Made by a program: the position numbers and the translations under genes
The notes under the pieces: generated by a model
Databases searched by the model: none
The model's input: the letters and a program-made list of their open reading frames with translations, nothing else
Told to the model about the DNA's origin: nothing
Assembly: GCA_002270295.1 (NCBI GenBank)
Contig: NISF01000003.1
Span: 310,001 to 374,000, forward strand
DNA: 64,000 bases
Reading direction: 5' to 3'
Origin: Enterobacter sp. 10-1
GTDB lineage: Bacteria > Pseudomonadota > Gammaproteobacteria > Enterobacterales > Enterobacteriaceae
Shown: in pieces, positions 46,785 through 56,204 of the stretch
Numbering within the stretch: position 1 is the first letter of the stretch
Layout of the letters: each line of letters starts with the position of its first letter

Positions 46785-47651
46785 ATGCATATCACGCTAC
46801 GGCAGCTGGAAGTTTTTGCTGAAGTTCTCAAGAGCGGTTCAACCACCCAGGCGTCGCAAATGCTGGCGCTTTCGCAGTCAGCGGTCAGCGCGGCCTTGAC
46901 CGATCTGGAAGGTCAGCTGGGAGTGCAGCTTTTCGATCGCGTCGGCAAGCGGCTGGTGGTGAATGAGCACGGCAGGCTGCTCTACCCGCGCGCGCTGGCG
47001 CTGCTTGAACGCGCTATTGAAATCGAGCAGCTGTTTCGCGGCGATAACGGCGCGATCCGCGTGTACGCCAGCAGCACTATCGGGAACTATATTTTACCGG
47101 AAATCATTGCCCGCTATCGCCGCGATTTCCCCGATCTGCCGCTGGAGCTGAGCGTCGGCAATAGCCAGGACGTGATTAACGCCGTGGCCGATCTGCGGGT
47201 GGATATCGGGCTGATTGAGGGGCCGTGCCACGCGGCGGATATCATCGCCGAACCGTGGCTGGCGGATGAGCTGGTGGTGTTTGCCGCTCCCGGCTCGCCG
47301 CTGCTGGAGGGCGAGGTGACGCTGCAGCGGCTGGCGGAGGCGCCGTGGATCCTGCGCGAACACGGCTCGGGCACCCGGGAAATCGTCGACTATTTATTGC
47401 TATCGCACCTGCCGGCGTTTCAACTGGGGATGGAGCTAGGCAACTCCGAGGCTATCAAGCATGCCGTACGTCATGGCCTTGGAATTAGCTGCCTTTCGCG
47501 GCGGGTTATCGCCGAACAGCTGGAGGTGGGATCGCTGGTTGAGCTGAGCGTGCCGTTACCGCCTTTAACCCGCACCCTGTGGCGGATTCATCATCGCCAG
47601 AAGCATATTTCCAAAGCATTACAGCGTTTTCTGCGTTACTGCGAGGTGTAA
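46785..47651 (+). CDS. yeiE: LysR-family regulator YeiE
   Basis: LTTR of 288 residues, described in enterobacteria as a regulator of iron- and sulfite-related functions. The N-terminal HTH (about 1-60) is [20 protein letters not shown], then [17 protein letters not shown]. The effector domain begins near residue 88. It is divergent from yeiH and followed by lysP on the same strand after 189 bp. Confidence 0.93.
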   Translation: MHITLRQLEVFAEVLKSGSTTQASQMLALSQSAVSAALTDLEGQLGVQLFDRVGKRLVVNEHGRLLYPRALALLERAIEIEQLFRGDNGAIRVYASSTIGNYILPEIIARYRRDFPDLPLELSVGNSQDVINAVADLRVDIGLIEGPCHAADIIAEPWLADELVVFAAPGSPLLEGEVTLQRLAEAPWILREHGSGTREIVDYLLLSHLPAFQLGMELGNSEAIKHAVRHGLGISCLSRRVIAEQLEVGSLVELSVPLPPLTRTLWRIHHRQKHISKALQRFLRYCEV

Positions 47652-47797
47652 AAACGCGGGGGCCGGGGCGTTCGGATGAAGAGAGGTGGGGGATTATTGC
47701 TGGCAATTCCACGATTTAGTGCTTTACTAATAATCCATGTTCGATCATGAACCTCTCTTATAACTTTGTATTTGTACCGGATGGATCGCCGATCGTC

Positions 47798-47806
47798 TGC
47801 TACAAT
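47798..47806 (+). promoter_or_regulatory. lysP extended -10 promoter
   Basis: TGC-TACAAT is an extended -10 element 34 bp before the lysP ATG. No good -35 is present, compatible with activation by ArgP (family knowledge). Confidence 0.5.
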
Positions 47807-47840
47807 CTCGCCTCGTTTTTTTGATGGATAGCATTTTCAC

Positions 47841-49310
47841 ATGGTTTCGGATACTAAAACCACAGAAGCGCCCGGCCTACGCCGTGAACTGAAGGCGCGT
47901 CACTTGACCATGATCGCTATTGGCGGTTCCATCGGTACAGGTCTTTTCGTTGCATCCGGTGCAACTATTTCCCAGGCAGGCCCCGGCGGCGCGCTGCTTT
48001 CTTATATTCTGATCGGTCTGATGGTCTATTTCCTGATGACCAGCCTTGGCGAGCTAGCGGCATACATGCCGGTATCCGGCTCCTTTGCCACCTACGGTCA
48101 GAACTATGTCGAAGAGGGCTTCGGCTTCGCGCTGGGCTGGAACTACTGGTATAACTGGGCGGTGACCATCGCCGTTGACCTTGTTGCCTCGCAGCTGGTC
48201 ATGACCTACTGGTTCCCCGATGCTCCAGGCTGGATCTGGAGCGCGCTGTTCCTCGGCATCATGTTCCTGCTGAACTGGATCTCGGTAAAAGGCTTCGGTG
48301 AAGCAGAGTACTGGTTCTCGCTGATCAAGGTCGCCACCGTCATCATCTTTATCGTTGTTGGCGTGATGATGATCGTCGGCATCTTTGAGGGCGCGCAGCC
48401 GGCGGGCTGGAGTAACTGGGGTATCGACGATGCGCCGTTTGCCGGCGGCTTTGCGGCGATGATTGGCGTGGCGATGATCGTCGGCTTCTCGTTCCAGGGC
48501 ACCGAGCTTATCGGTATCGCCGCGGGTGAATCAGAAAACCCGGAGAAGAACATTCCGCGCGCCGTGCGCCAGGTGTTCTGGCGTATTCTGCTGTTCTACG
48601 TGTTCGCGATTTTAATCATCAGCCTGATTATCCCTTATACCGATCCGAGCCTGCTGCGTAACGACGTGAAGGATATTTCCGTCAGTCCGTTTACCCTGGT
48701 GTTCCAGCATGCGGGCCTGCTGTCTGCGGCCGCGATCATGAATGCGGTGATCCTGACGGCGGTGCTGTCGGCGGGCAACTCCGGAATGTACGCCTCCACG
48801 CGTATGCTCTACACCCTGGCCTGCGATGGCAAAGCGCCGCGTATCTTCGCTAAGCTGTCGCGCGGCGGCGTGCCGCGTAACGCGCTGTACGCCACCACGG
48901 TCGTGGCGGCGCTGTGCTTCCTGAGCTCAATGTTTGGCAACCAGACCGTTTACCTGTGGCTGCTGAATACCTCAGGGATGACCGGCTTTATTGCCTGGCT
49001 GGGGATCGCTATCAGCCACTATCGTTTCCGTCGCGGCTACGTGCTGCAGGGCAACGATGTGAACGATCTGCCGTATCGTTCCGGGTTCTTCCCGCTTGGG
49101 CCGATCTTCGCCTTCGTCCTGTGCCTGATTATCACCCTCGGCCAGAACTACGAAGCGTTCCTTAAAGACACCATTGACTGGGGTGGCGTGGCGGCGACCT
49201 ATATCGGTATTCCGCTGTTCCTGGTTATCTGGTTTGGCTATAAGCTTGCCAAAGGCACCCGGTTTGTCCGCTATAGCGAAATGAAGTTCCCGCAGCGTTT
49301 CAAGCAATAA
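47841..49310 (+). CDS. lysP: Lysine-specific permease LysP
   Basis: Amino acid-polyamine-organocation family H+:lysine symporter, 489 residues and 12 membrane segments, same length as in E. coli. The family motif IGGSIGTGLFVASGATISQAGPGG is near residue 28. It also works as a co-sensor with CadC in E. coli, and cytosolic N-terminal residues precede the first segment. The permease region STRMLYTLACDGKAPRIFAKLS near residue 320 is conserved. A strong terminator follows. Confidence 0.96.
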   Translation: MVSDTKTTEAPGLRRELKARHLTMIAIGGSIGTGLFVASGATISQAGPGGALLSYILIGLMVYFLMTSLGELAAYMPVSGSFATYGQNYVEEGFGFALGWNYWYNWAVTIAVDLVASQLVMTYWFPDAPGWIWSALFLGIMFLLNWISVKGFGEAEYWFSLIKVATVIIFIVVGVMMIVGIFEGAQPAGWSNWGIDDAPFAGGFAAMIGVAMIVGFSFQGTELIGIAAGESENPEKNIPRAVRQVFWRILLFYVFAILIISLIIPYTDPSLLRNDVKDISVSPFTLVFQHAGLLSAAAIMNAVILTAVLSAGNSGMYASTRMLYTLACDGKAPRIFAKLSRGGVPRNALYATTVVAALCFLSSMFGNQTVYLWLLNTSGMTGFIAWLGIAISHYRFRRGYVLQGNDVNDLPYRSGFFPLGPIFAFVLCLIITLGQNYEAFLKDTIDWGGVAATYIGIPLFLVIWFGYKLAKGTRFVRYSEMKFPQRFKQ

Positions 49311-49325
49311 CGTTATTGCCTGATA

Positions 49326-49353
49326 AAAAAACCCCGGGTTTCCGGGGTTTTTT
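49326..49353. terminator. Bidirectional terminator lysP/cirA
   Basis: A 12-bp stem AAAAAACCCCGG/CCGGGGTTTTTT with loop GTTT lies between convergent lysP and the cirA-like gene. Confidence 0.92.
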
Positions 49354-49380
49354 CGTTATCAGATAGTCAGCATCAGATCA

Positions 49381-51366
49381 TCAGAAGCTATAGGTCAGGC
49401 CCACGGTATAACGTCGGCCATCAAGTACCGTATCGTAGGTATCGTAAGCAATCTGCTTATCGAGAACGTTATACACCCCGGCGGAAACCAGCAGGTTTTT
49501 GTTGGCGTTGTAGCGCAAACCGAGATCGACCTGCGTATAGGACGGTGTGCCCTGAGCCATAGAGGTACGGCTCAGATACTCTGAGGTTTTCCCGCGGAAG
49601 TTCAAACGACTCCAGAAACCGACGTCAGGCGTGGCCTGCCAGTCCAGGGTGGTGTTGAACATGTTTTTCGGCATTTTATTTAAAGGCTTGCCGGAGAACT
49701 GACCGCTTTTCTGTTCTGACTTGGTATAGGTATAGTTCGCCGTCCAGTTCAGATCGCGAGTGATTTTCCAGCCGAAGGTCGATTCCACGCCGCGCATGTT
49801 GGCTTTATCGACGTTGACGCGGTCGCTGACGAAGTCATAGCTGGTATTGCCGATGGTGCAGGCCGGGTCAGACTTGCTGTTACAACGACGTACTTCGGTG
49901 ATTTTGTTTTTGAAGTCGGTGTTGAACAACGTAAGGCCCGCGTTGAGGTTGTCGTTGTTATCCCACAGTAAAGCAATCTCTTCGCTCAGGCTCTTTTCCG
50001 GCTTGAGGTCCGGATTACCCACGATAATGCCGTCAAGACGACCGCCTCCAGTGACCTGGCCCCAGTTAGCGGAAGACTGGCGGAGATCCGGCGCGCGGTA
50101 GCCTGCTGAAACTCCACCTTTCAGCGTCCACTGTTCGGCAAGGTGCCATACGCCGTAGCCGCGTGGCGTCCAGTTGGTGCCGTAGTTTTCATCTTTATCC
50201 ATGCGCAGGCCGCCGGTTAGCGTAAAGCTTTCGGTCATCGCCCATTCATCTTCAGCAAACAGCGCCCAGCTCCAGCGCGTTAGCTTACTCAGGCCATCGG
50301 CCGCCTCCAGCTGATTGCCTTTATCGCTGAGCTTCTCATAGCGATACTGCCCGCCCAGCGTCAGGGTGTGATCGCCAAGGAAAACCTGGTTCTGGTTATT
50401 AAGGGTCGTATTGTACGACTTCATTTTACGCCCGGGGTTGTTGGTCTCTTCCTGCTGGACGTAGCTGGTGGTGTTGAAGTGCTCGTAATAACCGCTATGG
50501 GTCAGCGAGTAGGTGGTGTGTTCGTAGCGGGAATCGCTTTTGCTGTTTGGCGTACAGACATTACCGCGGCAGCTCTCCTCAGCCGTTGACATCCCCGGCG
50601 TACTGTTACGGTCCTGCAGTTCGCGCGCGTAGTCGAGATCGAAATCGTTTTTGTCGTCAGGCGTAAAGTTCAGCGTGACGCCGCCGTTGCGCATTTTCTG
50701 CTCGTTGAAGCCGTTTTCGATTTTATCTTCCGCGCGGCGGGAGAGCAGGCCCGTAACTTTCGCCCCCAGTAGCCCGTCAATCAACGGGCCAGAAGCGTAG
50801 ACGTTTGTCTGGAACAGGTCACCAGAATCATTGTTTTCCTGGAAAGTAGCGTCGCCGTGCAGCGAGCCTGTCCAGGCTTTGGTGTTCGAGATTTTTTTGG
50901 TAATGATGTTAATCACCCCGCCCATAGCATCGGAGCCATAGAGGGAGGACATCGGTCCGCGGATGACTTCGATCCGTTCAATAGACTCGAGAGGCGGCAG
51001 CCAGCCCTGTTCGATCCCTGAGTTATCGCTGTTTGGGCGGGTGCTGCGGGTGCTGACGCGTTTACCATTAACCAGGAAAAGGGTGTATTGGGAAGACATG
51101 CCACGAATGCTGATATCGCTGCTGCTTCCGCCGCCCGTGACGACTACGCCGGGTACGTCTTTTAGCGCATCGGTAACGTCGCGGTAGGCCTTATCTTCAA
51201 TCTGCTGTTTGGAGATAACGGAGATAGAGGCTGGTGCATTCTGGATTTTCTGTTCAAAACCGGTAGCCGTTACGACCATGGTGTCTGAATCGGCTGCATG
51301 AACAAGCGGTGAGATGGTGGCTGCGCATATCGCGGCGGCAAGTAGCTTAACGCGAGGTATAGTCAT
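49381..51366 (-). CDS. cirA: TonB-dependent catecholate siderophore receptor, CirA-like
   Basis: Outer-membrane receptor for ferric catecholates, 661 residues from the ATG at 51366 (a TTG start six codons earlier is possible). The signal MTIPRVKLLAAAICAATISPLVHA is followed by the TonB box DTMVVTA. The plug domain (about 30-150) has ISVISKQQIEDKAYRDV and IERIEVIRGPMSSLYGSDAMGGVINIITKK, and the beta-barrel ends GLTYSF. Synteny (lysP-cirA-yeiG) gives the name, but the barrel appears divergent from E. coli CirA as I recall it. A Fur box lies upstream. Confidence 0.85.
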   Translation of the reverse strand: MTIPRVKLLAAAICAATISPLVHAADSDTMVVTATGFEQKIQNAPASISVISKQQIEDKAYRDVTDALKDVPGVVVTGGGSSSDISIRGMSSQYTLFLVNGKRVSTRSTRPNSDNSGIEQGWLPPLESIERIEVIRGPMSSLYGSDAMGGVINIITKKISNTKAWTGSLHGDATFQENNDSGDLFQTNVYASGPLIDGLLGAKVTGLLSRRAEDKIENGFNEQKMRNGGVTLNFTPDDKNDFDLDYARELQDRNSTPGMSTAEESCRGNVCTPNSKSDSRYEHTTYSLTHSGYYEHFNTTSYVQQEETNNPGRKMKSYNTTLNNQNQVFLGDHTLTLGGQYRYEKLSDKGNQLEAADGLSKLTRWSWALFAEDEWAMTESFTLTGGLRMDKDENYGTNWTPRGYGVWHLAEQWTLKGGVSAGYRAPDLRQSSANWGQVTGGGRLDGIIVGNPDLKPEKSLSEEIALLWDNNDNLNAGLTLFNTDFKNKITEVRRCNSKSDPACTIGNTSYDFVSDRVNVDKANMRGVESTFGWKITRDLNWTANYTYTKSEQKSGQFSGKPLNKMPKNMFNTTLDWQATPDVGFWSRLNFRGKTSEYLSRTSMAQGTPSYTQVDLGLRYNANKNLLVSAGVYNVLDKQIAYDTYDTVLDGRRYTVGLTYSF

Positions 51367-51502
51367 TTTTACATTCCATTTCAAATGAATAAATCTCCAT
51401 CGGGATAACCCTGAGAACCGTATTTATTTGTCTTGTAAGAACTCTGAATGATGGAGAGAAGAAGGAGAGATTGTACAAAAAAATGTTATTTTGTAAACAT
51501 TA

Positions 51503-51520
51503 ATGATAATTGAAATCATT
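51503..51520 (-). promoter_or_regulatory. Fur box of cirA
   Basis: ATGATAATTGAAATCATT is a near-palindromic Fur-type site about 137-154 bp upstream of the cirA start. The surrounding DNA is very AT-rich, as is usual for iron-regulated promoters. Confidence 0.65.
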
Positions 51521-51582
51521 TGTATTTACTTTGAATTGAATTAAATAAGCATGAATTCAGAAGGTTAGGGGTGTGTAAATAT

Positions 51583-51600
51583 GGAGGGCCTCAGCCCTCC
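51583..51600. terminator. Candidate yeiG terminator
   Basis: GGAGGGC-CTCA-GCCCTCC, a 7-bp stem, lies immediately after the yeiG stop on the minus strand. The following ATATTTA is only a weak T-tract. Confidence 0.5.
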
Positions 51601-51604
51601 TGTT

Positions 51605-52441
51605 TCATTTGATAAGATATTGGGCGTGAAAACGCAGATGGTCTTCGATAAATGAAGCAATAAAGTAGTAGCTATGATCGTAACCGGGCTGAATTCTCAG
51701 GGTTAGCGGCCACTCTTTTTGTCGCGCAACTTCGGCCAGCACCGCAGGCTGCAGCTGCTGGGCGAGGAACGTGTCGTTGTCGCCCTGATCGATAAGCGTT
51801 GGTATCGCGTCGCTGGCGTGGCTTGCCTGCATTAACGCGCAGCTATCCCACGCCTGCCAGCTTGATTCGTCGGCACCCAAATAGGCGGTAAACGCTTTTT
51901 GTCCCCACGGTACCCGGGCAGGGTTGACGATCGGTGCAAAGGCCGACACGCTGACGAAACGGCCCGGGTTCTTCAGTGCTATAATAAGCGCACCGTGACC
52001 CCCCATTGAGTGCCCGCTGATAGCGCAGCGATCGCTGACGTTAAACTGCGCGCCAATCAGCTGCGGCAGCTCGTCGCGAAGATAATCGTACATGCGAAAA
52101 TGCGCGGACCACGGTGCCTCGGTCGCGTTGAGATAAAAACCCGCGCCTTTGCCCAGATCGTAGGCGCTGTCATCGGCGACGCTATCGCCGCGCGGGCTGG
52201 TATCCGGCATCACCAGTACCAGGCCTAGCTCCGCAGCAATACGCTGAGCGCCGGCTTTGGTGGTGAAGTTCTCATCGTTGCAGGTCAGGCCGGAAAGCCA
52301 GTACACAACCGGCGGCGGCGCGGTATCGCGCTGCGGGGGTAAAAAGATGCTGAACGTCATCGAACAGTTCAGCGTAGTGGAGTCATGCTGCCAGCGTTGC
52401 TGCCGACCGTCATAACAGCGATGCTCTTCAAGCAATTCCAT
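51605..52441 (-). CDS. yeiG: S-formylglutathione hydrolase YeiG
   Basis: Esterase D-family serine hydrolase that cleaves S-formylglutathione during formaldehyde detoxification. Its 278 residues have a conserved [11 protein letters not shown] near residue 50, the nucleophile elbow [10 protein letters not shown] near 145, and the catalytic Asp and His in DQGDND and GYDHSYYF. Length and position match E. coli yeiG. It is divergent from folE. Confidence 0.94.
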   Translation of the reverse strand: MELLEEHRCYDGRQQRWQHDSTTLNCSMTFSIFLPPQRDTAPPPVVYWLSGLTCNDENFTTKAGAQRIAAELGLVLVMPDTSPRGDSVADDSAYDLGKGAGFYLNATEAPWSAHFRMYDYLRDELPQLIGAQFNVSDRCAISGHSMGGHGALIIALKNPGRFVSVSAFAPIVNPARVPWGQKAFTAYLGADESSWQAWDSCALMQASHASDAIPTLIDQGDNDTFLAQQLQPAVLAEVARQKEWPLTLRIQPGYDHSYYFIASFIEDHLRFHAQYLIK

Positions 52442-52889
52442 GCCGGGCTCCTCAGAAAAGGGGATACGCGTGAGTCTGCAGACCTTACTTTACGGATATA
52501 TCGTGGTAACGGCTGCTGAGTGATTCTGCGTACAGGGACGTAATTTTTCATAATACAGATATTTCATTCACTCGTGAGCAACTTTCACTTTCTCCTTTAG
52601 GGAACATATTGCATCATTAATGCAACTTTTAGCCAACATGCTCCGGCGGCTGTGCTATTGAGAATGACGCGAAGTCGTTCTTTTATTCGGGAAGTGGCAA
52701 CTGGCGGGCGTTAGACGATTGACAGGCGCGATGTGGGAGACGTGGGACCAGACGCGCACTATCAATAGGTCACGCAAATTTCAATAATTATCGTTTCGGC
52801 TACTAGATTATGTGCGCTACCTCACGCACAATGCATGCAAACTTTGCCCTCAGAAGAGCAAAGAGCGCCACACCTGCAGGAGAACATAA
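52442..52889. other. Long yeiG/folE intergenic region with inverted repeats
   Basis: About 450 bp without a gene. TTGCAT-CATTA-ATGCAA (52609-52625) and TGTGCG-N8-CGCACA (52811-52830) are perfect 6-bp inverted repeats; the second lies about 60 bp before the folE ATG. AGACG occurs three times (52713, 52738, 52750) without MetJ-type 8-bp phasing. Confidence 0.45.
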
Positions 52890-53558
52890 ATGTCATCACT
52901 GAGCAAAGAAGCCATACTCGTTCATGAAGCGCTGGTCGCTCGTGGGCTGGAGACGCCGTTGCGTCCGCCAGTGCAAGAAATAGATAATGAAACTCGCAAG
53001 CGTCTGATTGCCGGACACATGACTGAGATTATGCAGCTGCTGAATCTTGATCTTAGTGATGACAGTCTGATGGAAACTCCGCATCGCATCGCTAAAATGT
53101 ATGTCGATGAGATCTTTTCCGGACTGGACTACGCCAGGTTCCCCAAAATCACCGTCATCGAGAACAAGATGCAGGTTGATGAAATGGTCACCGTGCGCGA
53201 TATCACCCTGACCAGCACCTGCGAACACCACTTTGTGACGATTGACGGTAAAGCCACGGTTGCCTATATCCCGAAAGATTCGGTCATTGGCCTGTCGAAA
53301 ATCAACCGCATCGTGCAGTTCTTCTCCCAGCGCCCGCAGGTGCAGGAGCGACTGACGCAGCAGATTTTAACCGCGCTGCAAACCCTGCTGGGTACCAGCA
53401 ACGTCGCGGTATCGATTGATGCGGTGCATTACTGCGTCAAGGCTCGCGGCATTCGCGATGCAACCAGCGCCACCACAACCACCTCGTTGGGCGGTCTGTT
53501 TAAATCCAGCCAGAATACCCGCCAGGAGTTCCTGCGCGCCGTACGTCACAACGGCTAA
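52890..53558 (+). CDS. folE: GTP cyclohydrolase I
   Basis: First enzyme of folate (tetrahydropterin) synthesis: GTP to 7,8-dihydroneopterin triphosphate. The 222 residues show [22 protein letters not shown] near residue 108 with the zinc Cys and His ligands, [22 protein letters not shown] near 132, and the third zinc ligand in [10 protein letters not shown] near 180. Strong RBS GCAGGAGA. yeiB starts 16 nt downstream on the same strand, suggesting an operon. Confidence 0.97.
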   Translation: MSSLSKEAILVHEALVARGLETPLRPPVQEIDNETRKRLIAGHMTEIMQLLNLDLSDDSLMETPHRIAKMYVDEIFSGLDYARFPKITVIENKMQVDEMVTVRDITLTSTCEHHFVTIDGKATVAYIPKDSVIGLSKINRIVQFFSQRPQVQERLTQQILTALQTLLGTSNVAVSIDAVHYCVKARGIRDATSATTTTSLGGLFKSSQNTRQEFLRAVRHNG

Positions 53559-53574
53559 AATCGGAGCAGGGTAC

Positions 53575-54732
53575 ATGGAACGAAACGTCACGCTGGACTT
53601 TGTTCGTGGCGTCGCCATTCTGGGTATTCTGCTACTGAATATTAACGCCTTCGGCCTGCCGAAGGCGGCATATCTTAACCCGGCATGGTCCGGGAGCATC
53701 TCTTTTAGCGACGCCTGGACCTGGGCGATCCTCGACCTGCTGGCGCAGGTGAAATTCCTGACCCTGTTTGCTCTGCTGTTTGGCGCCGGGCTTCAGATGC
53801 TGCTGCCTCGCGGCAAGCGCTGGATCCAGTCGCGTCTGACGCTGCTGGCGCTGCTGGGGTTTATCCACGGACTGTTTTTCTGGGATGGCGATATCCTGCT
53901 GGCCTACGCGCTCGTGGGGCTGGTGGCCTGGAGAATGATCCGCGATGCGCATCACCTCAAATCCCTGTTTAACACCGGCGTGATGCTGTACGTCATCGGC
54001 GTGGCGGTCTTAGTGCTGCTTGGCGTCATTTCGGGCAATGCGCCGAATCGCTCGTGGGTGCCCGATGCGGCAAATTTACAGTATGAACAGTACTGGAAGA
54101 TGAGCGGCGGCTTCGAGGCGATAAGCAATCGCGCGGATATGCTGTCGGGTAACCTGCTGGCGCTCGGCGCGCAGTACGGCTGGCAGCTGGCGGGAATGAT
54201 GCTGATGGGCGCAGCCCTGATGCGCAGCGGCTGGCTAAAAGGGCAGTTCAGCCTCAGCCATTACCGGCGCACCGGCGGCCTGCTGATCGTCGCCGGAATG
54301 GCGGTCAATATCCCGGCGATTTTCGCCCAGTGGTATCTCGACTGGGATCCCCGCTGGTGCGCATTCCTGCTGCAGGCTCCGCGCGAGCTCGGCGCGCCGC
54401 TGCAAACCATCGGCTACGCTTCTTTAGCGTGGGGCTTCTGGCCCCAGCTGTGTAAGCTGCGGCTGGTGACCGCGATTGCCTGCGTCGGGCGCATGGCGCT
54501 GACCAACTACCTGCTACAAACCCTCATCTGCACCACGCTCTTTTATCACCTTGGCCTGTTTATGAAGTTCGACCGCCTGCAGCTGCTGGCCTTCGTCGTA
54601 CCGGTTTGGGCGGTAAACCTCATCTTCTCGCTCTTCTGGCTACGTCATTTCCGCCAGGGCCCGGTTGAATGGTTGTGGCGTCAGTTAACCCTGCGCGCCT
54701 CGGGGACATCATTAAAGAACACATCCAGATAA
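53575..54732 (+). CDS. yeiB: DUF418 membrane protein YeiB
   Basis: Inner-membrane protein of 385 residues with about ten hydrophobic segments and a C-terminal DUF418 domain (about 230-380, MALTNYLLQTLICTTLFYHLG). Function is unknown. The start MERNVTLDFVRGVAILGILLLNI was chosen because it gives the E. coli length and lies just after the folE stop; a longer in-frame start inside folE is unlikely. Cotranscribed with folE. Confidence 0.92.
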   Translation: MERNVTLDFVRGVAILGILLLNINAFGLPKAAYLNPAWSGSISFSDAWTWAILDLLAQVKFLTLFALLFGAGLQMLLPRGKRWIQSRLTLLALLGFIHGLFFWDGDILLAYALVGLVAWRMIRDAHHLKSLFNTGVMLYVIGVAVLVLLGVISGNAPNRSWVPDAANLQYEQYWKMSGGFEAISNRADMLSGNLLALGAQYGWQLAGMMLMGAALMRSGWLKGQFSLSHYRRTGGLLIVAGMAVNIPAIFAQWYLDWDPRWCAFLLQAPRELGAPLQTIGYASLAWGFWPQLCKLRLVTAIACVGRMALTNYLLQTLICTTLFYHLGLFMKFDRLQLLAFVVPVWAVNLIFSLFWLRHFRQGPVEWLWRQLTLRASGTSLKNTSR

Positions 54733-54762
54733 CGATCCCGATCACAATCATTAACAAAATGA

Positions 54763-54778
54763 ATGTAAGCGTTTTCAG
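54763..54778 (+). promoter_or_regulatory. Gal-type operator upstream of galS
   Basis: ATGTAAGCGTTTTCAG matches the imperfect GalR/GalS operator pattern (GTnnAnCGnTTnCA). It is next to the CRP site, suggesting autoregulation. Confidence 0.55.
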
Positions 54779-54779
54779 G

Positions 54780-54799
54780 CATGTGACCTCACTCACGTA
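54780..54799 (+). promoter_or_regulatory. CRP site of galS
   Basis: TGTGA-CCTCAC-TCACG (54782-54797) is centred at 54789.5. A weak -10 (CAGAAT, 54819-54824) would put the start near 54831, i.e. CRP at -41.5. Confidence 0.6.
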
Positions 54800-54887
54800 G
54801 CGCGCCGCGCGTCGCTGCCAGAATAGCCACCTTGCTGAACACAGGAGGTGGGTGTGACGTATTGCAATTCTCTACAGGTCGGTGAGC

Positions 54888-55910
54888 ATGATCACCATTC
54901 GTGATGTCGCCCGTCAGGCGGGAGTTTCCGTCGCGACGGTCTCGCGCGTGCTGAATAATAGCGCGCTGGTGAGTCCGGATACGCGCGAAAGCGTAATGAA
55001 AGCGGTAACGCAGCTGGGCTACCGGCCTAACGCCAACGCGCAGGCGCTGGCGACCCAGGTCAGCGATACCATCGGCGTTGTGGTGATGGACGTATCGGAT
55101 GCCTTTTTCGGCGCGCTGGTGAAAGCGGTGGATACCGTGGCCCAGCAGCATCAGAAATACGTGCTGATCGGCAATAGCTACCACGAGGCGGAAAAAGAGC
55201 GTAACGCCATCGAAGTGCTGATCCGCCAGCGCTGCTCGGCGCTGATCGTGCACTCCAAGGCGCTGAGCGATGAGGAGCTCGGCGATTTCATGCAGCATAT
55301 TCCGGGGATGGCGCTGATAAACCGCATTGTGCCCGGCTACGAGCACCGCTGCGTCGGTCTGGACAACGTCAGCGGGGCGCTGATGGCCACGCGGATGCTG
55401 CTGAACCACGGGCACCAGCGGATCGGCTATCTCTCCTCAAACCACGGCATTGAGGATGACTCTCTGCGCCGGGAAGGGTGGTTCAAGGCGTTACAGGAGC
55501 AAAGCATTATTGCCCCCGATAGCTGGGTAGGCTCCGGCTCGCCGGATATGCAGGGCGGCGAGGCGGCGATGGTTGAACTGCTGGGGCGTAATTTAGGCCT
55601 CACCGCCGTTTTTGCCTACAACGACAGCATGGCGGCCGGTGCGCTGACCACGCTGAAAGATAACGGCATTGTCGTGCCGCAGCATCTGTCGCTGATTGGC
55701 TTCGATGATATCCCTATTTCTCGCTACACCGACCCACAGCTGACGACGGTGCGCTATCCTATTATGTCGATGGCGAAACTGGCCACCGAGCTGGCGCTGC
55801 TGGGGGCTGCAGGGAAACTCGACCATGACGCTCGCCACTGTTTTATGCCGACTCTGGTGCGTCGCCATTCGGTGACCCAGCGGCAAATTGTGGGTCCGAT
55901 CACTAACTGA
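54888..55910 (+). CDS. galS: LacI-family galactose isorepressor GalS
   Basis: Repressor of mgl and itself, released by galactose. With the start [24 protein letters not shown] the product is 340 residues. The LacI HTH is residues 1-25 with the hinge helix around [10 protein letters not shown], followed by a periplasmic-binding-like ligand domain ending TLVRRHSV. An upstream ATG two codons earlier is possible. GalR paralogue is excluded by the position next to mglB and similarity to GalS. Confidence 0.94.
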   Translation: MITIRDVARQAGVSVATVSRVLNNSALVSPDTRESVMKAVTQLGYRPNANAQALATQVSDTIGVVVMDVSDAFFGALVKAVDTVAQQHQKYVLIGNSYHEAEKERNAIEVLIRQRCSALIVHSKALSDEELGDFMQHIPGMALINRIVPGYEHRCVGLDNVSGALMATRMLLNHGHQRIGYLSSNHGIEDDSLRREGWFKALQEQSIIAPDSWVGSGSPDMQGGEAAMVELLGRNLGLTAVFAYNDSMAAGALTTLKDNGIVVPQHLSLIGFDDIPISRYTDPQLTTVRYPIMSMAKLATELALLGAAGKLDHDARHCFMPTLVRRHSVTQRQIVGPITN

Positions 55911-55921
55911 AAAGGGCGGTG

Positions 55922-55938
55922 ATGTAACCGCTTTCAAT
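55922..55938 (+). promoter_or_regulatory. Gal operator of mglBAC
   Basis: ATGTAACCGCTTTCAAT is a GalR/GalS operator overlapping the edge of the CRP site, as in the E. coli mgl promoter. Confidence 0.7.
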
Positions 55939-55939
55939 C

Positions 55940-55955
55940 TGTGAGTAAATTCACA
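55940..55955 (+). promoter_or_regulatory. CRP site of mglBAC
   Basis: TGTGA-GTAAAT-TCACA is a near-consensus site centred at 55947.5. The -10 TATGAT (55977-55982) puts the start near 55989, so CRP sits at -41.5, class II geometry. Confidence 0.85.
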
Positions 55956-56204
55956 GTATATTAACATTCAACTGATTATGATGGCCGCGTTTACCAGTCC
56001 TGACCATTTTGTCACGGTGATTAATCACTTTTACAACAGGCACAAGGCGCTAAACTGCGAGTAAAGCCGTACCTTTGGAGCGTTACCCTACACGGAAGAC
56101 AGAATTTACAGTCGTGAACCTTGTTGTGCGGTAACGTTAATGTAACAACTTTCCGCCAGCCGTTTTCACACCAATGACCCTGCATAAAAAAAACCGGAGA
56201 TTCC

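Noticed and set aside
52713..52754. MetJ boxes upstream of folE
   Set aside because: AGACG occurs three times, but the 25- and 12-bp spacings do not fit contiguous 8-bp met boxes.
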